A stretch of 64,000 nt of DNA from Paenacidovorax caeni (GTDB taxonomy: Bacteria > Pseudomonadota > Gammaproteobacteria > Burkholderiales > Burkholderiaceae_C): NCBI RefSeq assembly GCF_001298675.1, contig NZ_CYIG01000002.1, positions 1 through 64,000 on the forward strand, given 5' to 3'. A program made the position numbers and the translations under genes. The first letter of the stretch is position 1; each line of letters opens with the position of its first letter. The notes below the pieces were generated by a model. It worked only from the letters and a program-made list of their open reading frames with translations. It was not told the DNA's origin and ran no database searches. Below are positions 63,492 through 64,000 of the stretch, in pieces.

Positions 63492-64000
63492 CCGCCGCCG
63501 TGGACGCCCTTGCGGCAGAGCGCCTGGCGGCACGCGCGCAGCTGCAGCGCCAGGGCTGGATCACGCGGCACAGCGAAGCCTTCCAGCACCTGCCGCCGCC
63601 CGCCCTGGAACATTGGCTGGGCAGCGCCGATGCACCGTCCGCCCCCTCCTCCAGCGGCTGGACGCTGCAGCCACTGGACGGCGACGCCGCCGCCCGCGTG
63701 CAGGCGCGCTGGCTCGACGCGCACGACCCAGCGCAGCGCGCCGAACTCCTGGCCGGGCTGCCTGCGCCCGGCGCCGACAGCGGTGATGCAGCCCCGTTCG
63801 CCTGGGCCCACCGCGCGCTGTGCCGCCACGGGCTGCGCCTGCACGTGGGCACGCCAGCGGGCCCCTCGGCGGATGCCGTGCAGCGCACCGTCCGCCTCGC
63901 GCTGCACCACCAGCCGCAAGACGCCGCCGAAGCGCCGCTGCTGGTGCTGGACGTGGCGCCCGGCACGCACTGCCTGCTGCTGGAAACGCATGAGCGCACC
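63488..64000 (+). CDS. sufD: Fe-S cluster assembly protein SufD, 5' part only
   Basis: The first 171 codons of SufD run off the window. The N-terminal region is Ala/Arg-rich and helical (RLAARAQLQRQGWITRHSEA), followed by GWTLQPLDGDAAARV and the beginning of the beta-helix core (LLVLDVAPGTHCLLLETHE), which aligns with SufD of other SUF operons. It overlaps the sufC stop as ATGA. sufS and sufE would be expected next, outside this window. Confidence 0.88.
   Translation, partial: MTAAVDALAAERLAARAQLQRQGWITRHSEAFQHLPPPALEHWLGSADAPSAPSSSGWTLQPLDGDAAARVQARWLDAHDPAQRAELLAGLPAPGADSGDAAPFAWAHRALCRHGLRLHVGTPAGPSADAVQRTVRLALHHQPQDAAEAPLLVLDVAPGTHCLLLETHERT

Overview
The window is a 64 kb piece of a GC-rich proteobacterial chromosome, most likely a betaproteobacterium of the Comamonadaceae (Acidovorax, Alicycliphilus or Diaphorobacter-like). 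The reasons are: a complete nuoA-N cluster preceded by tpiA, secG and tRNA-Leu(GAG) and followed by DUF2818 and DUF1178 genes; paired EAL-HDOD proteins; a MutL with an endonuclease motif; and a short intergenic repeat with the core AAGCGCTAGCAGCTATCAA, which I associate with this family (from memory, not checked). Almost everything is housekeeping, transport or stress response. I see no prophage, insertion sequence, CRISPR array, plasmid origin or recognisable defence island.

Layout. 0.2-3.3 kb: a polar amino-acid ABC transporter (minus strand, binding protein then HisQ, HisM and HisP homologues). 3.6-6.0 kb: Hsp33 and a gamma-carbonic-anhydrase-like protein, divergent from a DUF455 ferritin-like protein. 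6.1-8.8 kb: two tandem paralogous EAL-HDOD proteins. 8.9-16.3 kb: XerD, a lipoprotein CocE/NonD hydrolase of unlike base composition, an AEC transporter and a large dCache-PAS-GGDEF diguanylate cyclase. 16.6-24.8 kb: QueG divergent from TsaE-AmiC, a glycine-zipper lipoprotein, a DedA protein, MutL and a two-component pair. 24.9-30.8 kb: a heavy-metal RND efflux operon with a DUF3240 protein. 31.1-34.0 kb: GdhA, MiaA and a small heat-shock protein. 34.3-40.2 kb: a branched-chain amino-acid (LIV) ABC operon with two paralogous binding proteins. 40.4-55.6 kb: DUF1178, DUF2818 and all fourteen complex I genes. 55.7-60.9 kb: tRNA-Leu, SecG, TpiA, a quinone oxidoreductase, PNPase and ribosomal protein S15. 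61.1-64.0 kb: sufB, sufC and the start of sufD, cut by the window edge.

The main unexplained structure is a dispersed 50-60 bp repeat with fourteen recognisable full or partial copies here. Most lie just past the 3' ends of genes, often between convergent genes. One separates sufB from sufC. One pair is inverted in the pnp leader and makes a 13-bp stem next to the Shine-Dalgarno sequence. Three copies are read in frame inside mutL, miaA and the DUF455 gene, so the element appears able to become protein-coding. A second pattern is that queG, mutL and the DUF455 gene each have a TACAAT or TAAAAT box only 6-7 nt before the start codon, which suggests leaderless mRNAs. At the DUF455/carbonic-anhydrase pair the box is a perfect palindrome that could serve both directions.

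Functionally, three genes in about 10 kb belong to cyclic-di-GMP-type signalling (two degenerate EAL-HDOD proteins and one intact GGDEF enzyme), but they are not one operon. The mutL-miaA pair, usually close together, is split here by a two-component system, the metal efflux operon and gdhA. All functions are inferred from reading the sequences; no database search was run.
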